Origin: Heliocidaris erythrogramma
Lineage: Eukaryota; Echinodermata; Echinoidea; Camarodonta; Echinometridae
NCBI GenBank assembly: GCA_025617745.1
Contig: CM046864.1
Coordinates: forward strand, 26,536,199-26,600,198
Direction: 5' to 3'
Length of the DNA stretch: 64,000 bases
Part shown: positions 26,501 through 38,275 of the stretch, piece by piece
Numbering within the stretch: position 1 is the stretch's first letter
Layout: each line of letters begins with the position of its first letter
The notes under the pieces: generated by a model
Told to the model about the DNA's origin: nothing
The model's database searches: none
Seen by the model: the letters and a program-made list of their open reading frames with translations, nothing else
Translations under genes and position numbers: made by a program

Positions 26501-29500
26501 ATATCCTTTTTTGGCCTATGGATTTTGTACTGAAGCATTTTGAATACTCTTTTGTAGGTACTCAAGGATGCACACTCTCCATATTCTTCAACAAACATTC
26601 TATGCATTTGAGCCCGTGTCAAATCAGAAGCTAAGTACGTATAAGAAGAAGAGGCACGGCAGTAGTGTGAGGGAACCCTGGGAAATCTGGTGAGATGCTC
26701 AACAATTTTTTCCTTTTGGGTTGGATCAAGTTTTTGTTTTCCTCCTCTCTTTTCACCTTTGAGCACACCGGACTGATTGTTCCTCTTTTCAAGCACTGTT
26801 TTCACCTGTCTGTCAGAAATCCCCAAAGTTGCAAGGAACATCTGCCTACACACTGGGAATTTCTGTCCTTCTGGTGAACAACGGGGCAAGAAGTAGGAAA
26901 TTGTCCGTTTCTTACGACCCCCCTTACCACAAGGCTTGCTCTCAAGATACCTTGCGAGCCACTCTCGTTGTAGATTCAAACTGCCTATGTCATAAAAAGC
27001 ATTCCGGATATTGAGCATCTCTTGATCGCTAATCAAAGAACACTTCAAATTTTTCATTTCACAGGGTAGAGTATTAGTATTGCATCGAGAACGAGAAAGA
27101 TGCCTTCTACCATCTACAAGATTCCCAGACTTCTCTGACCGATACCCTTCACCCTTGTTACGCATTTGCTTTACAATACGGTTTTTAGATCTTATGCTTT
27201 TTGATTTCTTTGCCAGAGGCTGCTCAGGCTGTTCAACTGTATCACTATTAAACCCATCAACCTCAAAATGTTCAGGGAAGAACACTTCCATGTGATCTGC
27301 ACATGGCTCACTACATTCAAAGTGGTCAAAACAGAGCAATGCGAGGCACCTATGGCATGCAGCAAATACCTCAATGTGGCACATGTGGCTCTGGCAGTGA
27401 GCTGGACCTGGAGGGATGTCATCAAGCGGTAAAGCACTTATTCCTGGTGCCTGAGGTGGGAGAGCAGTAGGTTTCATCAGCAATCCTGATGTCTGAGTTG
27501 GGAGAGTAGTAGGTTGCATCTGCAATCCTGATGCCTGAGTTGGGAGAGCAGTAGGTTGCACCTGCAATCCTGATGCCTGAGTTACTGGACCTGTTGAATA
27601 ATTATTATGAAAATATATTAGCCAACTAAATCATGGACATACAAAAATATCATCACAAATATTTCCCACCTCCGAGTCACTGATTGAAAAACACAGTACG
27701 TTTTAAGATAACATTATGGCATGCAGCAAATTTCTCACCATTATGATTCTCGCTTTGGCAAGAAGCTTGAGCTGAAGGGATCGGAGTACATGTAGGTTGC
27801 ATCTGCAATCCTGATGCCTGAGCTGGGAGAGCAGTAGGTTGCATCTGCAATCCTGATGCCTGAGTTGGGAGAGCAGTAGGTTGCATCTGCAATCCTGATG
27901 TTTGTGTTTGGAGAGCAGTAGGTTGCATCTGCAATCCTGATGCCTGAGTTGGGAGAGCAGTAGGTTGCACCTGCAATCCTGATGCCTGAGTTACTGGACC
28001 TGTTGAATAATTATTATGAAAATATATTAGCCAACTAAATCATGAACATACAAAAATATCATCACAAATATTTCCCACCTCCGAGTCACTGATTGAAAAA
28101 CACAGTACGTTTTAAGATAACATTATAGCATGCAGCAAATTTCTCACCATTATGATTCTCGCTTTGGCAAGAAGCTTGAGCTGAAGGGATCGGAGTACAT
28201 GTAGGTTGCATCTGCAATCCTGATGCCTGAGCTGGGAGAGCAGTAGGTTGCATCTGCAATCCTGATGCCTGAGTTGGGAGATCAGTAGGTTGCATCTGCA
28301 ATCGTGATGCCTGAGCTGGGAGAGCAGTAGGTTGCACCTGCAATCCTGATGCCTGAGTTACTGGACCTGTTGAATAATTATTATGAAAATATATTAGCCA
28401 ACTAAATCATGGACATACAAAAATATCATCACAAATATTTCCCACCTCCGAGTCACTGATTGAAAAACACAGTACGTTTTAAGATAACATTATGGCATGC
28501 AGCAAATTTCTCACCATTATGATTCTCGCTTTGGCAAGAAGCTTGAGCTGAAGGGATCGGAGTACATGTAGGTTGCATCTGCAATCCTGATGCCTGAGTT
28601 GGGAGAGCAGTAGGTTGCATCTGCAATCCTGATGCCTGAGTTGGGAGAGCAGTAGGTTGCATCTGCAATCCTGATGTTTGTGTTTGGAGAGCAGTAGGTT
28701 GCATCTGCAATCCTGATGCCTGAGTTGGGAGAGCAGTAGGTTGCACCTGCAATCCTGATGCCTGAGTTACTGGACCTGTTGAATAATTATTATGAAAATA
28801 TATTAGCCAACTAAATCATGAACATACAAAAATATCATCACAAATATTTTCCACCTCCGAGTCACTGATTGAAAAACAGAGTCCGTTTTAAGATAACATT
28901 ATAGCATGCAGCAAATTTCTCACCATTATGATTCTCGCTTTGGCAAGAAGCTTGAGCTGAAGGGATCGGAGTACATGTAGGTTGCATCTGCAATCCTGAT
29001 GCCTGAGCTGGGAGAGCAGTAGGTTGCATCTGCAATCCTGATGCCTGAGTTGGGAGATCAGTAGGTTGCATCTGCAATCCTGATGCCTGAGCTGGGAGAG
29101 CAGTAGGTTGCACCTGCAATCCTGATGCCTGAGTTACTGGACCTGTTGAATAATTATTATGAAAATATATTAGCCAACTAAATCATGGACATACAAAAAT
29201 ATCATCACAAATATTTTCCACCTCCGATTCACTGATTGAAAAACGCTGTACGTTTTTTAAGATAACATTATGGCATGCAGCAAATTTCTCACCATTATGA
29301 TTCTGGCTTTGGCAAGAAGCTTGAGCTGAAGGGATGGGAGTACATGTAGGTTGCATCTGCAATCCTGATGCCTGAGTTGTGAGAGCAGTAGGTTGCATCT
29401 GCAATCCTAATGCCTGATTAGGGAGAGCAGTAGTTTGCATCTGCAATCCTGATGTCTGAGTTGGGAGAGCAGTAGGTTGGTTCTGCAATCCGGATGCTTG

Positions 29501-32500
29501 AGTTAGGAGAGCAGTAGGTTGCATCTGCAATCCTGATGCCTGAGTTGGGAGAGCAGTAGGTTGCATCTGCAATCCTGATGTTTGTGTTTGGAGAGCAGTA
29601 GGTTGCATCTGCAATCCTGATGTCTGAGTTGTGAGCGCAGAAGGTTGCACCTGCAAAACTGATGCCTGAGTAACTGGACCTATTGAATATTTATTATGAA
29701 AATATATTAGCCAACTAAATCATGGACATACAAAAATATCATCACAAATATTTTCCACCTCCGATTCACTGATTGAAAAACGCTGTACGTTTTTTAAGAT
29801 AACATTATGGCATGCAGCAAATTTCTCACCATTATGATTCTGGCTTTGGCAAGAAGCTTGAGCTGAAGGGATGGGAGTACATGTAGGTTGCATCTGCAAT
29901 CCTGATGCCTGAGTTGGGAGAGCAGTAGGTTGCATCTGCAATCCTAATGCCTGAGTTGGGAGAGCAGTAGGTTGCATCTGCAATCCTGATGTCTGAGTTG
30001 GGAGAGCAGTAGGTTGCATCAGCAATCCTGATGCCTGAGTTGGGAGAGCAGTAGGTTGCATCTGCAATCCTGATGCCTGAGTTGGGAGAGCAGTAGGTTG
30101 CACCTGCAATCCTGATGCCTGAGTTACTGGACCTGTTGAATAATTATTATGAAAATATATTAGCCAACTAAATCATGAACATACAAAAATATCATCACAA
30201 ATATTTTCCACCTCCGAGTCACTGATTGAAAAACAGAGTCCGTTTTAAGATAACATTATAGCATGCAGCAAATTTCTCACCATTATGATTCTCGCTTTGG
30301 CAAGAAGCTTGAGCTGAAGGGATCGGAGTACATGTAGGTTGCATCTGCAATCCTGATGCCTGAGCTGGGAGAGCAGTAGGTTGCATCTGCAATCCTGATG
30401 CCTGAGTTGGGAGATCAGTAGGTTGCATCTGCAATCCTGATGCCTGAGCTGGGAGAGCAGTAGGTTGCACCTGCAATCCTGATGCCTGAGTTACTGGACC
30501 TGTTGAATAATTATTATGAAAATATATTAGCCAACTAAATCATGGACATACAAAAATATCATCACAAATATTTTCCACCTCCGATTCACTGATTGAAAAA
30601 CGCTGTACGTTTTTTAAGATAACATTATGGCATGCAGCAAATTTCTCACCATTATGATTCTGGCTTTGGCAAGAAGCTTGAGCTGAAGGGATGGGAGTAC
30701 ATGTAGGTTGCATCTGCAATCCTGATGCCTGAGTTGGGAGAGCAGTAGGTTGCATCTGCAATCCTAATGCCTGAGTTGGGAGAGCAATAGTTTGCATCTG
30801 CAATCCTGATGTCTGAGTTGGGAGAGCAGTAGGTTGCATCTGCAATCCTGATGCCTGAGTTGGGAGAGCAGTAGGTTGCATCTGCAATCCTGATGCCTGA
30901 GTTGGGAGAGCAGTAGGTTGCATCTGCAATCCTGATGTTTGTGTTTGGAGAGCAGTAGGTTGCATCTGCAATCCTGATGTCTGAGTTGTGAGCGCAGAAG
31001 GTTGCACCTGCAAAACTGATGCCTGAGTAACTGGACCTATTGAATATTTATTATGAAAATATATTAGCCAACTAAATCATGGACATACAAAAATATCATC
31101 ACAAATATTTTCCACCTCCGATTCACTGATTGAAAAACGCTGTACGTTTTTTAAGATAACATTATGGCATGCAGCAAATTTCTCACCATTATGATTCTGG
31201 CTTTGGCAAGAAGCTTGAGCTGAAGGGATGGGAGTACATGTAGGTTGCATCTGCAATCCTGATGCCTGAGTTGTGAGAGCAGTAGGTTGCATCTGCAATC
31301 CTAATGCCTGAGTTGGGAGAGCAATAGGTTGCATCTGCAATCCTGATGTCTGAGTTGGGAGAGCAGTAGGTTGCATCTGCAATCCTGATGCCTGAGTTGG
31401 GAGAGCAGTAGGTTGCATCTGCAATCCTGATGCCTGAGTTGGGAGAGCAGTAGGTTGCATCTGCAATCCTGATGTTTGTGTTTGGAGAGCAGTAGGTTGC
31501 ATCTGCAATCCTGATGTCTGAGTTGTGAGCGCAGAAGGTTGCACCTGCAAAACTGATGCCTGAGTAACTGGACCTATTGAATATTTATTATGAAAATATA
31601 TTAGCCAACTAAATCATGGACATACAAAAATATCATCACAAATATTTTCCACCTCCGATTCACTGATTGAAAAACGCTGTACGTTTTTTAAGACAACATT
31701 ATGGCATGCAGCAAATTTCTCACCATTATGATTCTTGCTTTGGCAAGAAGCTTGAGCTGAAGGGATGGGAGTACATGTAGGTTGCATCTGCAATCCTGAT
31801 GCCTGAGTTGTGAGAGCTGTAGGTTGCATCTGCAATCCTAATGCCTGAGTTGGGAGAGCAGTAGGTTGCATCTGCAATCCTGATGCCTGAGTTGGGAGAG
31901 CAGTAGGTTGCATCTGCAATCCTGATGTCTGAGTTGGGAGAGCAATAGGTTGCATCTGCAATCCTGATGCCTGAGTTGGGACAGCAGTGGGTTGCTTCGG
32001 AAATGCTGATGTGTGAGTTGCTGGACCTGCTGAATAGTTATAATGAAAGTTATTAGTCAACTAAATCATGGACATACAAAAGACAATATTGTCCACCTTC
32101 TGGGTCACTAATTGAAAAATACAGTTTAAAGATGACATTATGAGCAAGTTGCTCACCATTGTGATTTTGGCTTTGGCAAGGAGCTTGATCAGAAGGGCTC
32201 GTACATGTAAGTTACATCTGTAATCCTACGGTATGAGTTGTGACGTGATATGTTATTCTAGGAGAGTCACTCAAAAATTGGTTGTCAATTAATGCAAATG
32301 GTCTGTTATCTTTAATCACTTGAAATATGCACAAAAGAATAAAATCCTGTCATACTTACATATCTTTATCTGCTCCTCAGAAAGACTGCAAATCGTTGGG
32401 ATTGAATTGATTTTCCTAACTGTAACACAGGAATTAATCAAGGAAACACAAGAGCAATACCATACTGATTAGAACTTTAATTTTATCCTTAACATATTCA

Positions 32501-35227
32501 TACATTTTATGGTGGATTTATTTCAACCAAAACTTTCCCAAATATTTTTTCTTCATTCTGCATAACATCGTAAGTCACATAATCTTATTCTTAGTATTGA
32601 GAGTTTACTAAACAACAAAAATCTACAATCACATGGAAGTCGAAATTGAGAAAATTGATTTGTGCATCCATCAAAACTCCACATTGTGCAGTTTTGAAGA
32701 GGTCAGGTAATTAAATTTTCAATTTTCAATTCTTTTTAATAAGTAAATAAAAAGTTCACTTTTTGATTAATTTACCAAAGTTAGCCAATGGAAGATTTTC
32801 ATCCTCATCACTGTCATCTGCATCTCCAGCATTGTCAGTGTCATCCTCCATATTCAAGTCAAGCTCCTCATCCATGGGCTCCTCTTCTGTATTTTCCTCA
32901 ACCATCAGAATTGTGCCCCGCCACCAACCATCTGGCCACTTCATTTTGACTATAGTCCCTTTACGTGGGGTACTGCCTTTCCGAAATTTTAGCTCTGACA
33001 TACTAACAACATTGGAACTACCATCCTTGTCCCAACAGACAAGGCAATCCCTGCTTGGTTCCATTGTAGGCCTCCCCTTAAGATTCAGGAGAGAACAATT
33101 TCAAATACACATTTCATAAGTCATTAGGGTAACTTTGCATTAATCCCACCTATTAATTCCCCAAAGTGTTTCACCTTGGGGCAATTAGCGAGTGCACATA
33201 ATATTCCATGAACTCTCTTAATAGCAGACATTATGTGGATGTAATAGTCTATACCTTTAGGTTTAGTATGGTAGGATTATTCCAAATAAGCAATTCCTCA
33301 AAACCCCTTAATAATGCTATCAAAATGTATACTATTCGGGTACAGATCTAGGTGAGATATAAACTTTTTGTGAGAAGACTGTAATTGTAAACTGTGTAGT
33401 CTGTTCTTCCCCAATACAGAAGGCATTCTACCTTTCTAGATTTCTAGATTCAACCATTAAGTTAAATCTAAATAATGTTAACTGTTTAGGCTACTGTTAG
33501 ATCTAGATCTAGGCCCGGTCTAGACTCTAGATCTATATTTATAACAGTGAGAAACTTATGAGTAATAACGTCAATCTGAACAGTAGGAGTAAAAGAAATC
33601 TAGGTAAGATATGAACTTAATGTCGACTAGACTCGGAGTCTAACGTTAGCATGGTTAGTCATAACTTGTTAGGTCTTAGGGGCCTAGATAGATCTAGCCT
33701 AAGCCTAGACCATTTCTAACTGTAGAACTCAAGTTAGACTAATTTGGCCCTGGCCTAGGCTAGTAATGGAATTTATGAACGACATTGGATTTTGCAGAGT
33801 TTAACTTCTGTGAGAAAATTTGAATCTTTAAGTGGTGAATTCAGATTCGTACTTGATCTCAGTTAGATTTACATATACGTTAGTTCGACTATACGGCTTA
33901 GCTTTAGGCCTAGGGAATAACTGCATAAATACAAGCATATGGGGCTGTTGAAGCAGATTTTATGGCATAAGTGACAAAAACAGCTTGTAATTTATATTTT
34001 TCAAGCAAAAATAGTTATACAAATTAAAATTAATGAAACACATATCTGTTAGGAAAGTTTTGAATAAATTAATACATTTATACTCACCTTCTGGATAAAC
34101 TTTGCTTATAACATGACGTATTCGCCGGTTCGTAAGACCGCGCTACAGCAAACTTCGGTCAGAACAGGCGTCGAATAGCTTTTCGCCGGTTCGTAAGAAC
34201 GCGCAGTGCTATTCGTCGTTCTAACCAAAATATAAAAAATGATATTACTCTAAAAATAAAGCGATTTGAGTAATGAAATTTTGTTACTCGATGGATTCGG
34301 ACATATACTATTCAAATATGCAAAAAAGTCAAAATCGATTTTTGGACCTAAATTTAGGCTATTCGCCGGTTCGTAAGACCGACGACGATTTAAGCACCCA
34401 AAACACCCCCCACGGTACGCCTATGCAAAGGATACGGTGCCTTTTGTAGATTTGGTCCCATCACACTTGCCCGTCGAATCTGTGGATGCATTAGACCCCC
34501 CCCCCCCCCCCCCCCCCCCCCATCCAGAAAGCAAATCGAAGCCCCCAACGTGACTGAAATTCTATTATTTATCGTATATTTACTTTTTAGGTCATCTCAT
34601 GATCTAATAATGTCAGTGAGAACTCTGTAATACCACTCTCTGATTATGATTATTTGGAAAGAAACACATGATTAGATTTGTGTGGGTTTTTTTTTTGTGT
34701 GGTCAAGCAATTTGTTTTGTTTTCTGTTTTTGTGTTTTGGTTTTGTTTACTTGTGAACTACAAACTAGATGTTTGTGAATAAACAAATTATCAGTGGCTT
34801 GTATTTTTAAACATGCATATGATATTCACAAGTTCCATCGCTTATTTATTACCAACAGTTCCTCGGTGACGTCACATTGTCCCGGAAGGAGAACCTCTCT
34901 GGCGATGTAACCTTCCAGTTCTCACCCGGAAGTCTGGTCAAGATCTCCCCGAGCCCGAAGAACCGCCTGAACATGCGCGACAAGATCGCCTGCGGATGGG
35001 TGGACACTACAGGCCAACGGTTTGACATCAGCGCTTTGCAGATGTATCGCGTAGGGGACGGCCTGTATCCACCGCCTAAGGCTTATCTGGAAACGTACTT
35101 TGCAGACGGTTACGAAGATGCGACAAGATTTTTAAAGTTTTATCACATTTATGATGAGAACGACAAAGGTTATGGACCCCGACAAGACTCCTACGCTTCA
35201 ATACATTCTGTGGATGACTTGCGATAA
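18462..35227 (+). CDS. PNPLA4-like patatin-domain protein with altered catalytic motifs, four coding exons
   Basis: The coding exons are 18462-18656, 19761-20102, 21438-21503 and 34859-35227 (TAA). All have GT/AG borders and phase 0, giving 323 aa. Conserved blocks match the PNPLA4 group: F-G-A-V-T-P-G-F-D-F in exon 2, S-S-Y-G-S-R-E-E-L-I-E at its end, and V-G-D-G-L-Y-P-P near the C terminus. The N-terminal glycine-rich oxyanion loop is replaced by T-E-A-S-F-F-G (14-20). The nucleophile elbow reads G-S-S-S-S (46-50), so the last glycine of GxSxG is lost. The Asp-Gly-Gly motif is Asp205-Val-Thr. It may therefore be a pseudoenzyme or have altered chemistry. Its exon 2 (342 nt) corresponds to two exons in the divergent paralog at 2316-8282. 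Intron 3 contains a 12.6-kb transposon. An AATAAA lies at 35838. Confidence 0.8.
18740..19350 (+). repeat. Three tandem units of about 200 bp in intron 1 of the plus PNPLA gene
   Basis: Units starting GTGTACATGTAAACGCATTC begin at 18761, 18963 and 19161. They share CCGATGACATCGAACAAAGA and the GGTCATCGGTTGTCAACAAT segment. Each of the first two ends in a GT-rich run plus a G tract. The third is more diverged and has an extra GGTCATCGGT copy. Confidence 0.85.
20265..20525 (+). mobile_element. 3' part of a SINE or short LINE with TTA tail
   Basis: The stretch GGCAAGGCATTAATCTACAT, then CCACCCAGGTG, AATGGGTACCTGGTAGGAA and GCGCTTAGAAACAG ends in a TTA microsatellite (20456-20525). This layout is typical of tRNA-derived SINEs of marine deuterostomes. 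No tRNA-like head is visible here, so it is truncated. It lies in intron 2 of the plus PNPLA gene. Confidence 0.55.
21824..22200. repeat. Left subterminal repeats of the 12.6-kb transposon
   Basis: Copies of TTCGCCGGTTCGTAAGA or close variants occur in the terminal repeat and at about 22060, 22122 and 22185, with CGGTCA(A/G)G between them. The same motif recurs at the right end at about 34121, 34182 and 34362. Repeated subterminal motifs are commonly transposase binding sites. That role is inferred. Confidence 0.75.
22200..25511. other. Noncoding part of the 12.6-kb transposon, 3' of its gene
   Basis: AT-rich DNA with no supported exon. Most of 21824-23600 is repeated at 36422-38275 in the second element, with small indels, including tandem variants of the GACAGC(A/G)GAAAGAAGCTGTA segment. 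Confidence 0.6.
25512..33064 (-). CDS. Transposase gene of the 12.6-kb element: 12 predicted exons, frameshift near the end
   Basis: The first exon is 33064-32776 (ATG, M-E-P-S-R-D-C-L-V-C-W, with an acidic C-terminal half and a phase-1 donor). Ten duplicated phase 1-1 exons follow (see 27739-32026). The last exon starts at 27590. It encodes more Pro/Gln/Thr repeats, then a Cys/His-rich segment (C-Q-S-H-M-C-H through C-F-D-H-F-E-C-S-E-P-C) and a basic region with A-T-L-G-I-S-D-R-Q-V. At about 26330-26410 the frame shifts. The downstream 300-aa frame contains L-F-S-D-G-C-S-G-Q-N-K-N and F-E-T-N-H-G-Q-S-E-C-D, a pattern seen in transposon-derived DUF7869-type proteins and consistent with an acidic-triad nuclease core. 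The frameshift may be a decay mutation or a base-calling error. Splicing is predicted from sequence only. Confidence 0.65.
27739..32026 (-). repeat. Ten tandem phase-symmetric exons encoding a 14-residue repeat
   Basis: The predicted exons (minus strand) are 32026-31724, 31573-31187, 31036-30650, 30499-30281, 30132-29830, 29679-29293, 29142-28924, 28775-28515, 28366-28148 and 27999-27739. Each begins after CAACAG or CAATAG (CAGCAG in the first) at GTCCAG, and each ends before GTGAGA. Lengths are 303, 387, 387, 219, 303, 387, 219, 261, 219 and 261 nt, all multiples of three. Each carries several 42-bp units encoding M-Q-P-T-A-L-P-T-Q-A-S-G-L-Q, then C-T-P-I-P-S-A-Q-A-S-C-Q-S and H-N-G. Introns are about 150 bp and nearly identical. 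Both borders are phase 1, so any number of exons can be joined or skipped in frame. Confidence 0.85.
34119..34387. repeat. Right subterminal repeats of the 12.6-kb transposon
   Basis: Three copies of TTCGCCGGTTCGTAAGA(C/A)CG lie at about 34121, 34182 and 34362, the last within the terminal repeat. They mirror the left end. The transposon gene starts at 33064 and is transcribed away from this end, so its promoter should lie between 33065 and this block. That stretch includes a CTAG/AGATCT-rich patch at about 33490-33540. Confidence 0.7.
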
Positions 35228-36417
35228 AGAAAACAAAAGAACAAAGTAATCTTGTAGAATAGTGTCGTAAATTGTTGTCTTCACTCAATGGCAGATGCAG
35301 GGGAGGGCGCGCAAGGGTGTGCTTTTGGCCCTACAAGTGTTTGTAGGCGGGAGCCCCTTCCCCGACGAATTCGATTCTGTTTTCTTTTCCGGGGGGGGGG
35401 GGGGCAGTCCAAGTATTTAGAGACTTGCTTCGGGAAAAAATATAATACAATGTATTTTATTTTATGAAGCCGAGGGGGAGGGGGTGTGGCAGTCCAAGTA
35501 TTTATAGACTTGCTTCCGAGTCGGGAAAAACATAATATTTCTTTTTATGAAGCTGGGGGGGGGGGCGGCTCGTCACATATTTTTATCATTCTGCCCCCCC
35601 CCCCCCCACCGACAATATTTTCCACAGGGACATTATCTGATAATGTTTGCCTACCAATGTGTGAAAAACGATCATTTGAAAATGATTGTGTTTGCTTTGG
35701 TCTTTCTGGATGGCCTCGTATACAGGAGGAAGTAAAAAGTTCTTAAATAGCTTTCTTAAGTAGTTTATAGAATACGGGCCCGGAGCAATTAAGTGTCGGA
35801 GCATTATGTCGGAGCACCGTCAAGGTGTGTCAATAGAAATAAAAGTATGTAGGCCTAAATAAGCTCAGTGAAAAATGTTTGGGCGTAAACCCTTCAAACC
35901 AAAATGTAATTTGAGGTTAAATGTAATTATCGATATACCATGAATGTAAATATTACGCAAATATACGCACAAAGTGTTGTTTTGACAAAGGCAAATATTT
36001 GGTATGAATCTAAAAAAAATTAATGCAAAAATGTTACTTAGAACTATAACTGATTTTTTTTGTGCTAATATTTGTATTTACATTTTATTTTTAATATTTG
36101 TATATACATTTTAAATAATACATTTTGAATAATATATGTCACTACAATAGCAAGTAATTATTTCAGTAATTTCTTTCTTTTTTTATTTCGCTGTGTACCC
36201 TCTGGTTTTGGATAACAAAAACAACGAAAGCCCCCATAATGTTAACACTCATGATGATAATTTTTCAAATATCCAACAGATTAAATTAAATTAAATTTGT
36301 GATATTTATACATCGTTATTGAAAATATGAAGTCCTTGGTAGGATGTTAACAAATTAAAAGCTCCATGCCTGCTCCGTAGCCATCCCCGCAGAGAGCTTC
36401 AGACCAAAGTCATAATC
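35228..36417. other. 3' flank of the plus PNPLA gene with G-tract repeats
   Basis: At 35391-35570 a unit of about 100 bp (GGCAGTCCAAGTATTTA, then GACTTGCTTC and a G tract) is repeated about two and a half times. Poly-C lies at 35594-35608. AATAAA at 35838-35843 may be the polyadenylation signal. No further gene is seen. Confidence 0.5.
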
Positions 36418-38275
36418 AATTCGTCGCCAGTCTTACGAACCGGCGAATAGCCCACCCTCGCGTAGAAACACAATTCAGAGAAAAACGCGTTCAAAGTTTT
36501 CGACTTTTTTGAGCGGTGAATACATATCCTTTTGAACGTTGTTTTCCAGCAATTATGCAAGACGAAATAGTATATATCCTGCTCTTCGATATCATGTATG
36601 TATCAAACAAAATATATATAGAAAAATCAACTTATAAGCTTTCAAACCTATTCGCCGGTTCGTAAAAACGAAAAAGTAGTACCCTCGGTCAAGTATACGC
36701 TATTCGCCACTTATTCGACGGTTCGTAAGAACGAAGAGCTAGTACGCGCGGTCAGCGCATACGTATTCGCCGCCTATTCGCCGGTTCGTAAGAACGAAGG
36801 CTGTGTGTGTATAACACGCGCGTCTATGTGGGTCAACAAACTTTTCATAATTTGACGTCACAATGGAGGGTGCGTGTGAATTAATTTTGTATGTGAGACT
36901 GAAAGTAATATGTTAGGTCATATTTAATTCGCAAAAGTACAATAAAAATAAAAGAACAAAACTTTTTTGTTCCATTATGTATAGTACGTGTTAGTGCATG
37001 CATTATTGGGTATTCATTCGCTATATTTAACGTAAATTTCCTCTAATTTACAGCTTGACAGTCGATTGAAATCTGTCAACCAAATAATGATATATTTTGA
37101 TTTTTTACTTGAAAATTTTCTCCAATGCTACGACTGTTCTTTATTATTCTTTGTTTTAATTTTCATTCTAGCTCATTCAGTAATATTTTCTATTTAATAA
37201 CTCACACTTCATTAACATCTTCTCATTCCTTTCTCATCATTCATAACTATTCTCCCAAATCCACTTTCATCCTCTTTCACACGCCTGTTTTAAGATAATT
37301 ATGATAATCACTTTCAAAAAGATGAGATGAACTAGAAAGTATACAGAGAAAGTCTGTTTATTTCAAAATTGCAATCAAATTAAGTTAATTTCAAGACAGC
37401 ATTCATATCCTTTTCAATCCATCAATTTCTATTTATTTCATAAGGAGTCATTTTAAAATTAATTTAAAAACATCATCCAATGAGCGTACTTCAAGCTCAT
37501 AATTTAATCAATTATTAAAATTGATTACCATATATTCAAGAAGTTTGGATATATATAATTTTGAAGTACATAACTTTGTTCCTACTGTTAATTTGTAATA
37601 TAATTTTATTTAATTCAATAATAAAATGATAATCTATTTGACTTTTTACTTATAGTTTCAAATTATCATTGTACATATGAAAGCAGAAAGAAGCTGTATA
37701 GTTTTTTTATATGAAACATCAAATTTTACTTAGAGTTTCAAATGATCATTGTACAAATGACAGCGGAAAGAAGCTGTATAGATTTTTCATGAAACATCAA
37801 CATATTTCATTTAGAGTTTCAAAAAATCATTATATAAATGACAGCAGAAAGAAGCTGTAGCTTTCTCATGAAACATCAACAATTTTGATTTAATCAACAA
37901 TGTATTTACATTACCACAAAGATAGAGCTTTGCTAATCGGTTATTAATACTGCTCTTATTTGGCACCAGTGTAAGAATATAAGAGCCACTTCATATGTAA
38001 AATGAAAAACTGCATTATCTCCTAAATTTCTAGAATCATTCTGTTTTCCGTTTGGATTCAATATTTACAAGTAGCAAATATGAGTATGTTTACTTCGGAG
38101 TTCATTAGAAACTGGAATGAAGTTACAGAATATCTATTAAACATCAAATTAAAAAAAAAAACATTGTTCTTTTTATATAATTCAATTATATTCAGATTTA
38201 TTCGTCATAAACAAGGAAACAATATATTTGGCATAAAATCCTTTTCCAACTTTTTCAGCAAATATACAAAATATC

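Larger units (their letters stand above)
21824..34387 (-). mobile_element. 12.6-kb DNA transposon, Sola-like by target duplication, in PNPLA intron 3
   Basis: The 31-bp terminal inverted repeats differ at two positions. The left end reads CGTCGCC...AACCGGCGAATAGCC at 21824-21854, and the right end is its inverse at 34357-34387. ATTT flanks both sides (21820-21823 and 34388-34391), a 4-bp target duplication. A related element nearby (36422-42983) has the same ends and AATT duplications, which supports the boundaries. The element encodes a multi-exon minus-strand gene. Four-bp duplications are known for Sola1/Sola2, Chapaev and some Academ families. The superfamily assignment is tentative. Confidence 0.85.

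Noticed and set aside
27192-27437. 81-codon minus frame within the transposase region
   Set aside because: It overlaps the 413-residue frame in another phase, with no recognisable domain.
27739-32026. CRISPR-like reading of the regular repeat array
   Set aside because: The units are coding, in frame, carry splice signals and sit in an animal transposon. The repeats are contiguous, without unique spacers.
32763-33119. 118-codon Ser-rich plus-strand frame
   Set aside because: It is antisense to the acidic, well-formed first exon of the transposon gene, and the Ser runs are the shadow of Asp/Glu codons.
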